Source of the DNA: a virus
Reading direction: 5' to 3' (one strand)
Virus record (IMG/VR): IMGVR_UViG_3300034109_000852
Location: 1 to 50,831 of that record
DNA length: 50,831 bases
The translations under genes and the position numbers were made by a program. This document shows positions 39,535 to 48,568 of the stretch, piece after piece. Under the pieces are notes generated by a model that did not search any database, had not been told where the DNA came from, and saw only the letters and a program-made list of their open reading frames with translations. Position 1 is the first letter of the stretch. The number at the start of each line of letters is the position of its first letter.

Positions 39535-40023
39535 TCATGCCCCCATTACATAGATTTCGTATTGCTGGCCTGCTGTACCGCCGATGCGGAGGATGCTCCC
39601 GCCGCTCGTCGTCGCGAAGCCGCTTGAATTCGGGCACGACAAGAGCATCGACCCGCCCTCGCGGATCGGATACCCACGCAGCGTCAGGCTTCCGAGGTTT
39701 ATCATTGGCGAGAAGTTCCACGACGTGACGTCCTGCCTGAAGACACTGAATTGCGACCCCGTCCAGCCCGCCGACAAGGCGATCTGGCTCGTTGCCGACA
39801 GGTTCTTCACCGCCAGCAGCTTGACGGCCGACACGCCGATGGCTGCGAAGTCGATCTCGTCAAAGCCTTCCGCCGGGAACGCCCTGCGGTCGCTCCACAC
39901 CTTCGTGCAGTCGCCAACATCGACGTTGAACTCGATCGGTTGCTCTTCCACCGCCACCGACAGGCCGCTCGTTGTCGCCCGCCGTGCGGTGACGCGAGCT
40001 CGAACCTGTGCCGTGACGCTCAT
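39535..40023 (-). CDS. Virion structural protein, neck region
   Basis: A 162-residue protein with ATG 40023 in an ATGA overlap. It has a repeated beta pattern (VKLLAVKNLSATSQIALSAG, MLLSCPNSSGFATTSGG) ending AGQQYEIYVMGA. Its ending and fold resemble the neighbouring beta protein, suggesting related decoration or neck proteins. No named family. Confidence 0.7.
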   Translation of the reverse strand: MSVTAQVRARVTARRATTSGLSVAVEEQPIEFNVDVGDCTKVWSDRRAFPAEGFDEIDFAAIGVSAVKLLAVKNLSATSQIALSAGWTGSQFSVFRQDVTSWNFSPMINLGSLTLRGYPIREGGSMLLSCPNSSGFATTSGGSILRIGGTAGQQYEIYVMGA

Positions 40024-40670
40024 CGGTAGCCGCCCCAGCCGCTCGCCGCCAGCAGCGTGTCGAAAGTCTGTGGCACAGGGAGCACCTGCGAATAGCCCGC
40101 AACCACAGGCTGCCGGTGTTCGTAGAGGTGGGCGACCTGAAGCAGGATTAGCTGCTTGAGAACTGCCGGCACGCTCGCGCCGCTGGCTCCGTAGCCTGCC
40201 GTCCATCGCACTGTGACGCTGTTCTCGTCGCCTCGCACCGCCGGCCACACGCCGTTGTAGAGCGGGTAAATCCGACCAGGCGTCGCGTAGGAGTCCACTT
40301 GAAAGGCACTCGCCGCCGAGGTGATCGTCTGGTCTACGCCGGCCTCGTTGCGGTAGATGACCGTGACCGTCTGCGGCGCCATCGGCGGCCGCGGCAGGAT
40401 CAGTTCCCAGAGCGGAAACGTGTCATAGCGGGCCTCCAGCACCTGCGTAATCATCGAAATGTCGAGGATGGACTCGACGTATTCGCGGCTCATCGTGATG
40501 AGCGACGAGATGTAGGCGTCGTCATCCGAAATATCCACCTTCGCCTGCGCCTTCGCCTCGGCGAGCGTCACGGGCTCGACCGTCGGGGCGGTGTGGACGC
40601 GAAGACTTCGATACGGCGTGATGCCGCTCGATGGATGCTCTGGCAGGCCGTAGCGGATGGTGACGGTCAT
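40020..40670 (-). CDS. Head-tail connector (gp6/phiE125 gp8-like)
   Basis: A 216-residue protein. PVTLAEAKAQAKVDISDDDA and ISSLITMSREYVESIL form the conserved helical core of HK97 gp6-like connectors; the QVLEARYDTFP strand and the C-terminal VPAVLKQLILLQVAHLYEHR helix also fit. It forms a ring below the portal. ATGA coupling to both neighbours. Confidence 0.88.
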   Translation of the reverse strand: MTVTIRYGLPEHPSSGITPYRSLRVHTAPTVEPVTLAEAKAQAKVDISDDDAYISSLITMSREYVESILDISMITQVLEARYDTFPLWELILPRPPMAPQTVTVIYRNEAGVDQTITSAASAFQVDSYATPGRIYPLYNGVWPAVRGDENSVTVRWTAGYGASGASVPAVLKQLILLQVAHLYEHRQPVVAGYSQVLPVPQTFDTLLAASGWGGYR

Positions 40671-40867
40671 TTCTGAGTGGCCTTTCTGGTGCGGGCTGGC
40701 GACTTCGGCTCCTCAGTGTTAGGGCGGGGTGTGACAGCTTCGGCGGCCGAACCTGTCACTTCCTCGACCATACCCCTACCGAGGTAAATCCTTGCCATCC
40801 CATCGCCCCACTCGAACTCCTGCCCGATGCGGTAGCCGGCGAATGACTTCTTGATGCGTACCTTCAT
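40667..40867 (-). CDS. Small head-region protein
   Basis: A 66-residue protein with ATG 40867 in an ATGA overlap. A compact basic N-terminal fold (MKVRIKKSFAGYRIGQEFEW) and a proline/lysine-rich disordered tail. Small proteins with this start are common between portal and connector genes. Function unknown. Confidence 0.7.
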   Translation of the reverse strand: MKVRIKKSFAGYRIGQEFEWGDGMARIYLGRGMVEEVTGSAAEAVTPRPNTEEPKSPARTRKATQK

Positions 40868-41595
40868 GCCACGAACCCCCACACTTCCTTTGGCGGCGAC
40901 TGCTGGTTGTTCCAGTAGTCCGTCGTGTGCTGGTGAACCTTGCCGCCCTCGACGCTTCGCGAGGGCCACGTAATCATCAACTCCGCGTGGCCGACGCTGA
41001 CGTGCGTCGAGACGCCGAGCGTGTTTCCGGCAGCCTCCCAGGCGTGCCAGAATGCGATGTCCTCATCAACGTGGTTGCTCGTGAAGCCGCCGTCGTCGCC
41101 GGCCTTGCCGATGAACCACGGCTTCGGCACCTTCTTGAGGGCCGCAGTCCGAAGGAACGTCGCCCCAAAGTGGGCCGTCCGAACACGCTGCACAGGCTTC
41201 GAGAACCAGTCGTCGTCCACGTTCAGCTTGTCCTCCGGCTTGTGGCCGAGGGGGCAGAACATGACCGCGTTGGCCTCTCGCTTGGATTGGAGCGGGGCGA
41301 TCGCATCGACACCGGAGTGCATCATCAAGGCAAGAAGCGCCTCGATCGTTTTCGCCGTGAAGATCGTATCGTAGTCGAACGTCAGAATGACGTCGTGCGT
41401 GTCGATGACTTGCTCGAAAGCCCGCTGGAGACACTGACCCCAGAAGGCTCCGGTGATCTTGATGGGGGATATTTTGTGCGGGGCCAGAGCCTGCGACACA
41501 CAAAAGAAATTGTCGGTGAAGCCAAGTCGCGGGGTGCTCATCACCGCCGCGACTTTGACTTCAGCCTCGACATTACCAATCCGCAGCAGCATCAT
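40864..41595 (-). CDS. GT-A-type glycosyltransferase in the head module
   Basis: A 243-residue protein with the glycosyltransferase 2-like layout: a strand ending VILTFDYDTIF carries the DxD metal/nucleotide-sugar motif (D-Y-D), followed by GVDAIAPLQSK, an AHFGATFLRTAALKKVPKPW acceptor-side segment and DEDIAFWHAW, which could hold the catalytic acid. The C-terminus ends with PPKEVWGF. It likely glycosylates a virion protein or the phage DNA. AGGAG lies within a small hairpin at the start. Confidence 0.75.
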   Translation of the reverse strand: MMLLRIGNVEAEVKVAAVMSTPRLGFTDNFFCVSQALAPHKISPIKITGAFWGQCLQRAFEQVIDTHDVILTFDYDTIFTAKTIEALLALMMHSGVDAIAPLQSKREANAVMFCPLGHKPEDKLNVDDDWFSKPVQRVRTAHFGATFLRTAALKKVPKPWFIGKAGDDGGFTSNHVDEDIAFWHAWEAAGNTLGVSTHVSVGHAELMITWPSRSVEGGKVHQHTTDYWNNQQSPPKEVWGFVA

Positions 41596-41673
41596 TCGCT
41601 CCTAGTTGAAGGAGCGGGCGCGCTTCCCTGCGCCTTCATCGGCCGGTCATTGGCCGTCCCGCTTGGACGGAAA

Positions 41674-42111
41674 TCAGCCCTTGACCAAACCGATGACGCC
41701 AGCCTGAGCCGCCGTCTCGGGCGACACCTCGCCACGGGACAGGCGAGCAGACATCGCCACATTGACCGCGGTGCTCGGCGTCATGCTGACCTTGAGATAC
41801 CGCTTGCGGGCCTTCGTATCGATGTCCATCTTCACAACCGAGACGCTGCCAGTGGCAGACACCGCGGGGATCGTGAAGCCGCCAACGCCGCCGCCAACGA
41901 GGGCGGTGACATTCGCGTAGGACGAATTGTCGTCCGACTCTTCGACCTTCAGCACGCTGGCGAAGGTTGTTGCAGCATTCGACGCCCGCATCACAGTGAC
42001 GCTGGCGTGGTCATAGCCGACCGTGTCGATCGTCATCGTGGCCGTCTCGCTGGAGGCGGTCACGCCTGCCGGCAGCGCGGCAACGACCTTGTCATTCTGA
42101 GCGTGGATCAT
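41674..42111 (-). CDS. Capsid-associated/decoration protein
   Basis: A 145-residue protein encoded directly after the major capsid gene. The ETATMTIDTVGYDHASVTVM strand followed by SVLKVEESDD and KARKRYLKVSMTPS is typical of small virion proteins located here. Probably a capsid stabilisation or decoration protein. AAGGAG precedes the ATG. Confidence 0.75.
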   Translation of the reverse strand: MIHAQNDKVVAALPAGVTASSETATMTIDTVGYDHASVTVMRASNAATTFASVLKVEESDDNSSYANVTALVGGGVGGFTIPAVSATGSVSVVKMDIDTKARKRYLKVSMTPSTAVNVAMSARLSRGEVSPETAAQAGVIGLVKG

Positions 42112-42138
42112 CTTCTTGGGTACTCCTTAGAGGGTGGT

Positions 42139-43497
42139 TCAGGCGGTCTTGAGGGCGACCACCGGGCCGACCTCCGAGGTGCTGCCCAGCGAGTGATGGT
42201 TCACATCGAACCGCATCGTGCCCTGGAGCAGAAGCTGATCCGTGGTGGCGTACACTTGGTCGTACAGACGCACCGAGAAGTCACGCCGGCGGGCGTAGAT
42301 GCTCGACAGCGACAGGTTGCCGAAGAGCACCTTCACCTTGCCGCTGTCCGCGCCGAGGGTGCTGTTCATCACATGCACCATCCGCACCGGATAGCCGAGG
42401 AAGGACTCGCCGGCCGCACTGCCGATGTTCTCGACCGTGTTGCCGCCAGCGGCGTACTTCAGGCGGGCGATGCTCGCCGCGTAGCCAGCCGGAGACACGT
42501 ACCAGGCCGCGCCCTGGCGGGCGTAGATCGGCAGCTTGCCGACGGCACCGAGGAAATCCTCGATGTCGAGCGTCTCGAATCCGGTGTTGCCGGCCGCAGC
42601 GTTGACCACCGAGGCGGTATGAGCGGCCTCGTTGATCTTCGACACGATGCCGCGAAGGCCGCCGTACTCACCCTGCGTCCCGTCGCCGAGCCAGCCGCAG
42701 AGGTCGATCTTGTAGGCCAGAGACTGAGCGAACTCAGCGGCCACTGCGTCGGCCAACCCCACTACGCCGGCCGAATCCTCGACCACTTCGGTGCTCATCC
42801 GGCAGCCGACGGCGAGCTTCTTGGCGACGAGAGACACGTTGCCGTAGGTCGGCTCGCTCTCGGTCACAGCCGAGCCTTCGCCGACGAAGTAGGCAGTCGT
42901 GCCGGTCAGCCGCTTCGGGATGACCAGCGTGTCGCGGGTCATCGTGACGTTCTCGCACACCGACGGCAGGGTGCCGTAGGTTTCGACGAGACGAATCACG
43001 CGATTCGCGAACTCCTCGGGGACGAGGGCGCCGCCAGAGGCGTTGTTGTTCTCACCGAGGGCGCGATTCTCGACGCCGTGATCCTTGCACCACCGCAGGT
43101 CGTCGGCATTCTTGAAGATGTGAGCCCGCAGCCACCGGCCACAGCGATAGGCACTTTCCACCGAGCCGGCGTCGTCGTTGAACGCGGTAAGCTGGGTGTG
43201 ATGGGGCAGGAGCGACCGAATCTCCAGCTTCTGCTTCTCTTCGACAGCAGCGGCCTTCTCCACCGCCGGGGCGGGGGCCGGAGCGGCCTTCTCGACCACG
43301 CTGCGGAGTTCCGCTTCCTTCGCGGCGATCCGCTCCTCGAAGTCAAGGGAGGTCTTCAGGTCGTCGGCCTGAGTGCCGAGCGAGATGAGCTCCTTGGTCT
43401 GATCGGCCGACCGCTCCTCGATGGAGCCGAGCTCCGACATCCGCGCGGCCACAGCCGCAGCACGTTCCTGAAGACGCTTGAGATTCGACGATGCCAT
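42139..43497 (-). CDS. Major capsid protein (HK97 fold)
   Basis: A 452-residue HK97-type capsid protein starting at ATG 43497 after AGGAGCC. The N-terminal 110 residues are a coiled-coil delta/scaffold domain (LKRLQERAAAVAARMSELGS) with a PAPAPAV linker. The capsid core has LVPEEFANRVIRLVETYGTL, DLCGWLGDGT and a P-loop-like QGAAWYVSP segment. The prohead protease upstream should remove the delta domain. A terminator-like hairpin and a promoter occupy the gap before it. Confidence 0.93.
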   Translation of the reverse strand: MASSNLKRLQERAAAVAARMSELGSIEERSADQTKELISLGTQADDLKTSLDFEERIAAKEAELRSVVEKAAPAPAPAVEKAAAVEEKQKLEIRSLLPHHTQLTAFNDDAGSVESAYRCGRWLRAHIFKNADDLRWCKDHGVENRALGENNNASGGALVPEEFANRVIRLVETYGTLPSVCENVTMTRDTLVIPKRLTGTTAYFVGEGSAVTESEPTYGNVSLVAKKLAVGCRMSTEVVEDSAGVVGLADAVAAEFAQSLAYKIDLCGWLGDGTQGEYGGLRGIVSKINEAAHTASVVNAAAGNTGFETLDIEDFLGAVGKLPIYARQGAAWYVSPAGYAASIARLKYAAGGNTVENIGSAAGESFLGYPVRMVHVMNSTLGADSGKVKVLFGNLSLSSIYARRRDFSVRLYDQVYATTDQLLLQGTMRFDVNHHSLGSTSEVGPVVALKTA

Positions 43498-43537
43498 GTT
43501 GGCTCTGGCTCCTGAAGTTGAGCCGGCCAACGCAAAC

Positions 43538-43579
43538 AAAAATGCGGCGGCCGGCGGGTGGTTCCCGCAAGCGCGCCGC
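43538..43579 (-). terminator. Terminator-like hairpin before the capsid gene
   Basis: GCGGCG/CGCCGC arms (with an inner CGGG/CCCG stem) at 43544-43579 are followed on the minus strand by ATTTTTG (43538-43543). It lies between the capsid promoter and the capsid start, so it may attenuate upstream transcription, or be an mRNA 5' stabiliser for the capsid transcript. Confidence 0.5.
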
Positions 43580-43647
43580 GTCGTGAATCCTCACGCCACT
43601 CGCACTGCTCACCGCGACTTCCGTCGCGATGCGTAGTCAATACTTGT

Positions 43648-43677
43648 AGCCTATGCGATACGCTACATCGTCCGCAA
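43648..43677 (-). promoter_or_regulatory. Capsid promoter
   Basis: TTGCGG (43672-43677), 18-bp spacer, TAGGCT (43648-43653), reading leftward. The -35, spacer length and -10 are identical in architecture to the small terminase promoter at 49030-49059. It would give extra transcription to the capsid gene, the most needed late product. Confidence 0.65.
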
Positions 43678-45390
43678 ACGAGTCCGCAGCACGGCAGCGT
43701 TCAGTTCGGCTGCCTTGACCAGAATCGCCTCGACCGGATCGGGCTCGGCGACTGGCACGCTGTTGGATTCGGCGGCCGATACCGGCGAAGGTTCGCCAAC
43801 ATCGAGTTGAGGAGCCGAAGGCTCCTCCTCAACGGTTGCCGTCGCACCTTCTCTGCTCTCGCTCTCCGACTCACTCATCGTGACCTCTGGAATAATGTGT
43901 AGCTGGCACAAGCCTTCCGGCGACACGCTTCCCTGCACGATTTCGCACCCGCCGCCACCTTCGTAGAAGATGCAGTTGGCACACCTCATTCCCTGAGCAA
44001 GAAACGGACTGTTCGGCATATAGTGAACGTCGGTCGGCGGGAACGGCCCGTGGATTTCCGCGATGTCCTCCAGCGCCTTGTAGAGGGCTCGCTTCGGCGG
44101 CGTGACGTTCTCTTCCATCGACCGAGACTCTTGGCGGTCCATCTGGGCGACCTTCGCCGCAGACCACCGCTGCGCTGCGTTTCCGCCCCACAAAAGCCAC
44201 GCCACAAACCCAGGCTTCTCGGCCCCCGGCGTGTCCCACCCAGGCGACTTGCTCGCCGACTCGTGGCGGGCGAACCAGGCGTTCATCTCCCGCACCCAGT
44301 CCTCGTTCATGTTCTCGCGGGCAGCGAGCTTGTTGGCCCTGGCGACCGTCTCGGGCTTCAGGCCGTCGCCGCTCCGGCCTTCCTCGTGGAGCTTCAGGCC
44401 GCGGCGGGCCGCGGCGGCCATGCCGGCCGTCGGCTTCAGGTTCACTTCGGCCCGCTCTTCGACGATGACTTGGTTGTCGGGGGTGACGGTGGCAGTAACT
44501 GCCTCAGATTCTGACTCGGAACGGTTCTCAGGCAGAGTCGCAGGCGACTCGGCTTCACGCCGCTTCAGCACCCACTTTGAGCCGGCCTCGCCGCCGGCCA
44601 GTTTCCACTCGACCCACGCCGGCGATCCGGTCCAATCGGCTGCACGGGCCTCCAGGCACCGCGCGTGGACGCTTGCGAGGTACTCGACCTCTTCGACGCT
44701 GACGATCTCGCGGGCCACGATGTGCTCGGCGATGCTCATCAGCACTTGATCGACGTCGTCGCGGCCGCGGCAGGCGTTCAAGCCCTTCCTGGCGGCGTTC
44801 GCCATCGTCTGATTCGGCCGGTATGCGTCGCCGAGGGCCATTTCGATGGCTCGGCGGCTCACGACCACACTCGCAGCCTCGAATGCGGGCCGCACGACGG
44901 GGCCGACGTCCTCCAGCTTGCCGATCGACCGCACTTCTCGACGCCGGACGCCGCCAGAGGTCATGCCCCAGCGGTCGCCGCGCTCCGCGGCTGTGTTTTT
45001 GATGGCGAAGGCGAAGCTCGATCCGGTCACGTAGCCGCCGGACACGAGCTCGACGACCTCTTCGGCGGTCTGAGTCTTCGGCAGCGGCCCCATTTCGTAC
45101 CGCAGGCCGTAGGAATCGGGCTTCAGCTTGAGCGTTCCGTTCGCAGAGCGGGCCAGAAGCTTGTCTTTCGAGTGGTTGTAGACGCCGATGACGTCAGGAT
45201 TCGTCGCCAGCACCTCGTCGAAGGCGTTCGGGTGGATGACCTCCACAAAACCGCCCAGATTTCGCGACTCCGAGTTGAATACGGCCGCATACCCGACGAT
45301 GACGGGCCTCTTTTCGCCGTTTCCGACCTCGCGGTACTCGATCGACGTGTCTGAAACAGTCAGGCGACGCTCAATTTCGTTCTCAGCCAT
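43663..45390 (-). CDS. Prohead protease with long multidomain C-terminal extension
   Basis: A 575-residue protein, starting at ATG 45390 after GAGGTGG. The first 185 residues are an HK97-type S78 prohead protease (VGYAAVFNSESRNLGGFVEV, VIGVYNHSKDKLLAR with catalytic H, SSFAFAIKNT with catalytic S). A middle helical region is followed by AARRGLKLHEEGRSGDGL and KPGFVAWLLWGGNAAQRW (about 320-410), a module seen in other phage head proteins. Residues about 467-500 carry CANCIFYEGGGGC and GLCQLHIIPE, resembling a high-potential iron-sulfur or zinc cluster. The extension is three times the usual family length. Confidence 0.85.
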   Translation of the reverse strand: MAENEIERRLTVSDTSIEYREVGNGEKRPVIVGYAAVFNSESRNLGGFVEVIHPNAFDEVLATNPDVIGVYNHSKDKLLARSANGTLKLKPDSYGLRYEMGPLPKTQTAEEVVELVSGGYVTGSSFAFAIKNTAAERGDRWGMTSGGVRRREVRSIGKLEDVGPVVRPAFEAASVVVSRRAIEMALGDAYRPNQTMANAARKGLNACRGRDDVDQVLMSIAEHIVAREIVSVEEVEYLASVHARCLEARAADWTGSPAWVEWKLAGGEAGSKWVLKRREAESPATLPENRSESESEAVTATVTPDNQVIVEERAEVNLKPTAGMAAAARRGLKLHEEGRSGDGLKPETVARANKLAARENMNEDWVREMNAWFARHESASKSPGWDTPGAEKPGFVAWLLWGGNAAQRWSAAKVAQMDRQESRSMEENVTPPKRALYKALEDIAEIHGPFPPTDVHYMPNSPFLAQGMRCANCIFYEGGGGCEIVQGSVSPEGLCQLHIIPEVTMSESESESREGATATVEEEPSAPQLDVGEPSPVSAAESNSVPVAEPDPVEAILVKAAELNAAVLRTRLRTM

Positions 45391-47029
45391 GTCCCACCTC
45401 GTCAAAATGTCGATCAAACCAGCCGTCGGTGACTGATTCGTACTTGTTTCCGCTCCGATGGCACCCCAGGAGGAGGTCTTTCGAGCGGTTCACCCACGAA
45501 GAAACGAACGAATCAACGTCTCGCCCAGCAGCTTCTGCTGCATCGCGAAGCTCAATTCGCATCTTTTCTTCGATTTGGCCGAACCATTGCGTGATTTTCT
45601 CTGGCTTCGCCCTCCGTTCGAGCACTCCGTCCGCTTCGATGACACTGAGTCGTCGCAGGGTGGTGCGGAACAGGGCTTCGGCAGCGTCGAGCGAGCGACG
45701 GCTCGTCGGTTCCGCGATAGCGGAGCCGACTGTGTCCTCCGCTTGCGTGTCGGTGCCGTCGGGCTGGGGGGCGTCTTCAGTGCTAGGAGGCGTTCCCTGC
45801 TGCGCAGGGCTCGCCGCAGTCGGATTCTCTGGCGTGAACGCCGACAAAAGCTGCATATTGACCTGAATGAACCGCTTCTTCCCTTCGCCGTTGGGCAGCG
45901 GGTTGTAGCCGATCTGGGCACGCACCTCGTCAACGTCGAGCACCCCCATGTTCGCCATCTCGCGGAGAAACTGAGAGCGAGCGGCGTAGTCGCCAGCCAT
46001 CAAGGCATTCGTGTCGAACTGGACGAAGTAGTTGCGGTCGTCTACCACGAGGTCGCGCCGGCAGGCCATCTCCCACCGCCGGCACCACGGGATCAACGAG
46101 AACGTGACGAAGTCGATCGCCGACTGCTCGACGGTCGAGAAGCGGACGTCAGACAGATCGCCCACAAGGTGGGGCGGCACCCGGTAGCACCGAAGAATCT
46201 CGTGCAACTGCCAGCGGCGCGTCTCGATAAGCTGTGCCGTATCGTTGCGTACTGGGTCGTCCTTCTTCTTGAATCCGAAGGGCATGACCACGGTCTTGAA
46301 GGCGTTCTTCGGGCCGGAATGGGCCTCGTCCCACTGGTCGCGGAACCGCCGAAGCGTCTCGGGCTTCTGCGGCTGATCAGTCTCGATATAGGTGCCGCCG
46401 TGCGCGCCATTCCCGAAGAATGCAGAGGAGTGCAGTTCGGTGGCTCGTGCGAGGGCGATGGCGTCTCGGGAGAGCGTAGTCGGCACAAACCCCGTGACTC
46501 CGTCGCTGGAGAGCCAACGAAGATGGAAAATCTCGTCCTGGCGGTACTCTTCGGGCGTAGGATTAGGGTCGGCGAGCGTGGCCGGCGAGCGGTAGTAGTA
46601 CCGGAGTTTCCCGTTCACCAGCCGCTTCGCCTCCATCCGCGATGGGTGGAGCGGGATGAGTTCGCTGACGGCGCCGTGCTCGACCGAGCCCTTGATGAGG
46701 GCATAGGCATTGCCCCACAAAAGCAGCCACGACTGCATGAGCTCGCGGAACTCAAACGACGACATCCACGAGTTCGGCTGGTAGTACAGCACCTCGTGCA
46801 GGTGCTTGTCGTCGGCGACCTCCTTGCCGCCGCCGGGGAGCCGCCGGCAGTAGTTCATAGGAAGGCTGGCGAGGCTTTCTGACAGCACGCGGACGCAGGC
46901 CAGCACGCCTGAGCATTCCAGGGCGACCTCCGGCGAGACATCGACGCCGGCCGTCGTCTTCCGGTTGGCGATGATCTCCTCGAAGACCCGCGAAAGACTC
47001 TGGCTACGAAGCTCGATGAGGTCGGACAT
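45383..47029 (-). CDS. Portal protein (HK97 gp3-like)
   Basis: A 548-residue portal. SGVLACVRVLSESLASLPMN, PNSWMSSFEFRELMQSWLLL and GNAYALI are the signature of HK97-type portals, followed by LSDVRFSTVEQSAIDFVTFS and a clip/crown C-terminus with an acidic, low-complexity linker (PSTEDAPQPDGTDTQAED). It forms the dodecameric DNA entry ring. Its stop overlaps the protease start region by 8 bp. Confidence 0.93.
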   Translation of the reverse strand: MSDLIELRSQSLSRVFEEIIANRKTTAGVDVSPEVALECSGVLACVRVLSESLASLPMNYCRRLPGGGKEVADDKHLHEVLYYQPNSWMSSFEFRELMQSWLLLWGNAYALIKGSVEHGAVSELIPLHPSRMEAKRLVNGKLRYYYRSPATLADPNPTPEEYRQDEIFHLRWLSSDGVTGFVPTTLSRDAIALARATELHSSAFFGNGAHGGTYIETDQPQKPETLRRFRDQWDEAHSGPKNAFKTVVMPFGFKKKDDPVRNDTAQLIETRRWQLHEILRCYRVPPHLVGDLSDVRFSTVEQSAIDFVTFSLIPWCRRWEMACRRDLVVDDRNYFVQFDTNALMAGDYAARSQFLREMANMGVLDVDEVRAQIGYNPLPNGEGKKRFIQVNMQLLSAFTPENPTAASPAQQGTPPSTEDAPQPDGTDTQAEDTVGSAIAEPTSRRSLDAAEALFRTTLRRLSVIEADGVLERRAKPEKITQWFGQIEEKMRIELRDAAEAAGRDVDSFVSSWVNRSKDLLLGCHRSGNKYESVTDGWFDRHFDEVGHG

Positions 47030-47032
47030 GCG

Positions 47033-48568
47033 TCAAAACACCAGAAGTTCGGGTTCTTCGTCGGGGCCGCGTTTTTCGCCGGAACACAGGCCGAGAGCCA
47101 TAATGGCAGCGACGGGGGCGTCGATTCTGGCCGTGGACTTGGAGTTGGATTTCGTCGGCTTCAGGTTTCCCGCGTCATCCGTCCTGACTTGAAGATTCGA
47201 CATCTGAAACGCGAGTGCCGGGTTGCCGCCGTGGCGTATCTTGCCGCCGATTGTCAGAGCCTGGAGCATCTTGGTAGGCGCGCTCATGCTCGCGTACCCT
47301 TGCCCATACGGCTTGACGTCAATTCCTTCGGCGACCAACTGCGTCGTGAGGTGCGTCGCGTTCCATCGGTCGATGGCAACAGCCCGAACCGCATTCTTCT
47401 CACAGAATGAGAGAATGTAGTCGCGCACCACGTCGTAGTCAGTCACATCACCTTCATTGATTGTACAAAAACCATCCTTCGCCCATTGGCGATACGGCGC
47501 TTCGTCCTTGCTGGCGCTCGCCTCTGGGATGAACAGGTGGGCGAAGATGTCATAGGTGCCGTCGGGGATGCCGTCCTCGTCTAGACCAGGCCAGACCGCG
47601 GCAAACGCAGTCGTGTCCTGCGTGCTCGACAGGTCAACGCCGCAATAGCACGGCCGATTGTCGGCCGGACGGAGGGGAGCGTCGTTCTTTTCCCACTGAC
47701 CTGTACGGAAAAAACGATTCGCTCCGTTGCTCACCCACTGGTTCAAGTAGAGGGTCCGAAATTTTATCTCCTGCGACACGCTCTCGCGGGCGAGGGCCGC
47801 TTCGCGCTCCATGAATTCCTTGCGGATCGTGATTCCGTAGTTCGGCGAGGCGACCCTCCAAGTGTCCTCCGAAAAAGGGTCGGCATCGTCGGGAGCCGCA
47901 AATATGCACGGCAGGAACGTCGGGTCGTCGAGCAGGCCGTCCTGCACCTTCATCGCCCGCTGCCACTCCTCGTAGCACGGGCCGACGCGATCCATTCCAG
48001 CCGTTGTCACATAGATGACGAGCGGCTCTTCTCTGGCGCCCATGCCCGATTCCAGCACATCGACGAGGTCGCGGTTGGGCTGGACGTGGAATTCGTCCAC
48101 AATGACAACGGACGGGTTAAAACCGTGCTTGCCCTTGTGCTCTGAACTGAGAAACTGGATTGTCGCCTTCTTGTGCGGTATGACAATCGAGTTCTTATAT
48201 ATCTTCGCCCGCTTGAGCAGCCCAGGACAGGACTCGATGTAACGCGAGCACGCCGTGTACAGGAGGCTGGCCTGCTTCCGGTCGCCGGCGGCGATGAGAA
48301 TCTGGCCGCCCTCGGCCCCGAAGAAGCCTTCGTAGGCTCCGATGGCCGCGCACATGGCCGTTTTGCCCGACTTGCGGGGCAGGGCCAGCAGGCTTCGCTG
48401 ATACTGCCGCAGGCCGTCCGCTCGCTGCGTATTGAAGAGCTTGTCGAGATACTCGTCCTGCCACGGCTCCGGTATGAACGGCTTGCCGGCGAACGGCGCC
48501 TCGGTGTGCCTGAGCAGCCGAGCGAATTCTCTGATGTCAACCGGCCGCTGTGTCGCCAAACAGTGCAT
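47033..48568 (-). CDS. terL: Terminase large subunit
   Basis: A 511-residue packaging ATPase-nuclease. Walker A is LPRKSGKT (63-70), Walker B is VVIVDEFH and the nuclease domain starts CYCGVDLSSTQDTTAF with a second acidic site at AIDRWNA. This is the HK97-like TerL type, which generally makes cohesive ends; the end type cannot be confirmed here. The ATG overlaps the small subunit's end by 32 bp. Confidence 0.96.
   Translation of the reverse strand: MHCLATQRPVDIREFARLLRHTEAPFAGKPFIPEPWQDEYLDKLFNTQRADGLRQYQRSLLALPRKSGKTAMCAAIGAYEGFFGAEGGQILIAAGDRKQASLLYTACSRYIESCPGLLKRAKIYKNSIVIPHKKATIQFLSSEHKGKHGFNPSVVIVDEFHVQPNRDLVDVLESGMGAREEPLVIYVTTAGMDRVGPCYEEWQRAMKVQDGLLDDPTFLPCIFAAPDDADPFSEDTWRVASPNYGITIRKEFMEREAALARESVSQEIKFRTLYLNQWVSNGANRFFRTGQWEKNDAPLRPADNRPCYCGVDLSSTQDTTAFAAVWPGLDEDGIPDGTYDIFAHLFIPEASASKDEAPYRQWAKDGFCTINEGDVTDYDVVRDYILSFCEKNAVRAVAIDRWNATHLTTQLVAEGIDVKPYGQGYASMSAPTKMLQALTIGGKIRHGGNPALAFQMSNLQVRTDDAGNLKPTKSNSKSTARIDAPVAAIMALGLCSGEKRGPDEEPELLVF

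Noticed and set aside
40927-43515. 862-residue plus-strand open frame across the capsid and glycosyltransferase genes
   Set aside because: It is antisense to the strongly supported capsid, decoration and glycosyltransferase genes, and its translation is low-complexity arginine/histidine/valine-rich, as expected for the complement of GC-rich coding.
43538-43579. Hairpin read as a definite intrinsic terminator
   Set aside because: The stem is interrupted and it would cut the capsid gene off from its own promoter, so only a terminator-like or attenuating role is claimed.
45458-46882. 474-residue plus-strand open frame over the portal gene
   Set aside because: Antisense to the portal, compositionally typical of shadow frames.
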